This document shows, piece after piece, positions 63,589 to 64,000 of a DNA stretch of 64,000 nucleotides. Made by a program: the position numbers and the translations under genes. This DNA comes from Craterostigma plantagineum. Lineage: Eukaryota; Streptophyta; Magnoliopsida; Lamiales; Linderniaceae. The notes beneath the pieces were generated by a model, which did no database searches, was not told the origin of the DNA, and saw only the letters and a program-made list of their open reading frames with translations. How positions within the stretch are numbered: the stretch's first letter is position 1; the number at the start of each line of letters is the position of its first letter. The DNA lies in contig JAPQWV010001329.1 in assembly GCA_027422505.1 (NCBI GenBank), positions 32,001 through 96,000 of the forward strand, read 5' to 3'.

Positions 63589-64000
63589 AAGCGTGTAGGT
63601 GAGAAAACTTCATTTCAAGCTTTAAAGAATCGAGCAGTGTGAGTTCCTTTTGATTTTTCAGCTCTCGTCACAAAGCTCAAATTCTTGGGTTCAAACTGTT
63701 ATTGGGTATCCTTCTGCTTTGCTCAGACTGCTATTTGTTGAGCTATCAGTTTTGAGAATTACCAAGTCAGTTTTTGTTGAGTTTGAGTCGGACTGGTTAG
63801 AATTTGTCTGAAAGAAGAAGAACAGCCTGTCATTCGTTCTATTCTTGAGTACGCAAACGGCGTTGTACTAGGGTTAAGTTTTGCGAACTAACAGACATCT
63901 GTCTACTTTGCGAACAGACATCTGTCTACTTTGCGAGTCGGGAGTTCGCGGATTTTAGTTTCAAAACACTTCGCGAATTGAAGGTCTCATCACTTTGCGA
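63589..64000 (+). mobile_element. Leader of right-edge copia element (partial)
   Basis: Noncoding leader with short repeats ('acatctgtctactttgcga' twice near 63893-63937). It is cut by the window end before any gag. Confidence 0.7.

Overview
The window is plant nuclear DNA, most likely from a eudicot and probably an asterid. Evidence: spliced genes with GT/GC-AG introns and T-rich intron tracts, AT-rich spacers, Ty1/copia and Ty3/gypsy LTR elements primed by tRNA-iMet-type sites, Stowaway, hAT, MULE and CACTA elements, and plant-only genes. The species cannot be named from sequence alone.

Three host genes look intact. A CDH1/FIZZY-RELATED activator of the anaphase-promoting complex (CCS52A type, 10 exons, + strand, 14086-17460) comes first. 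A STAY-GREEN Mg-dechelatase for chlorophyll breakdown (4 exons, - strand, 22101-23819) follows. A single-exon plastid PPR-SMR protein resembling SOT1 (+ strand, 38090-40195) is the third. They are unrelated in function and act separately. A receptor-kinase fragment near 60.1-60.5 kb is a pseudogene.

Most of the rest is mobile DNA, often nested. 0-2.1 kb: decayed copia. 3.2-13.1 kb: complete, very young Tekay-type chromovirus with an intact 1487-aa polyprotein and 5-bp target duplication. 17.8-20.6 kb: internally deleted copia with perfect target duplication and an in-frame gag-integrase fusion. 24.5-29.0 kb: inverted-repeat element, copia remnants and a long-TIR element. 29.9-37.2 kb: solo copia LTR carrying a nested copia element that has gag and an asterid-type accessory ORF but no pol. 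40.75-49.5 kb: decayed copia pierced by an Athila-like element that has only gag-protease (TR-GAG type). 49.6-55.5 kb: CTAGGCG-rich shell holding a 5.1-kb long-TIR MULE with spliced-exon-like cargo and a 5S-rRNA-derived repeat. 57.6-59.7 kb: a MULE-type MITE and a hAT-type element. 61.2-64.0 kb: a CACTA end, an LTR-like stretch with a hAT MITE whose right end is duplicated, and the 5' end of a copia element running off the window.

The most unusual signals are three consecutive stem-loops with different stems but one loop core (GGGCGAMAGC) in the Athila-like LTR, the gag-plus-accessory-ORF copia element, exon-like cargo in the MULE, an Asn in place of Asp in the SMR motif of the SOT1-like protein, and a 13-bp array in the Tekay LTR that is open in several frames.
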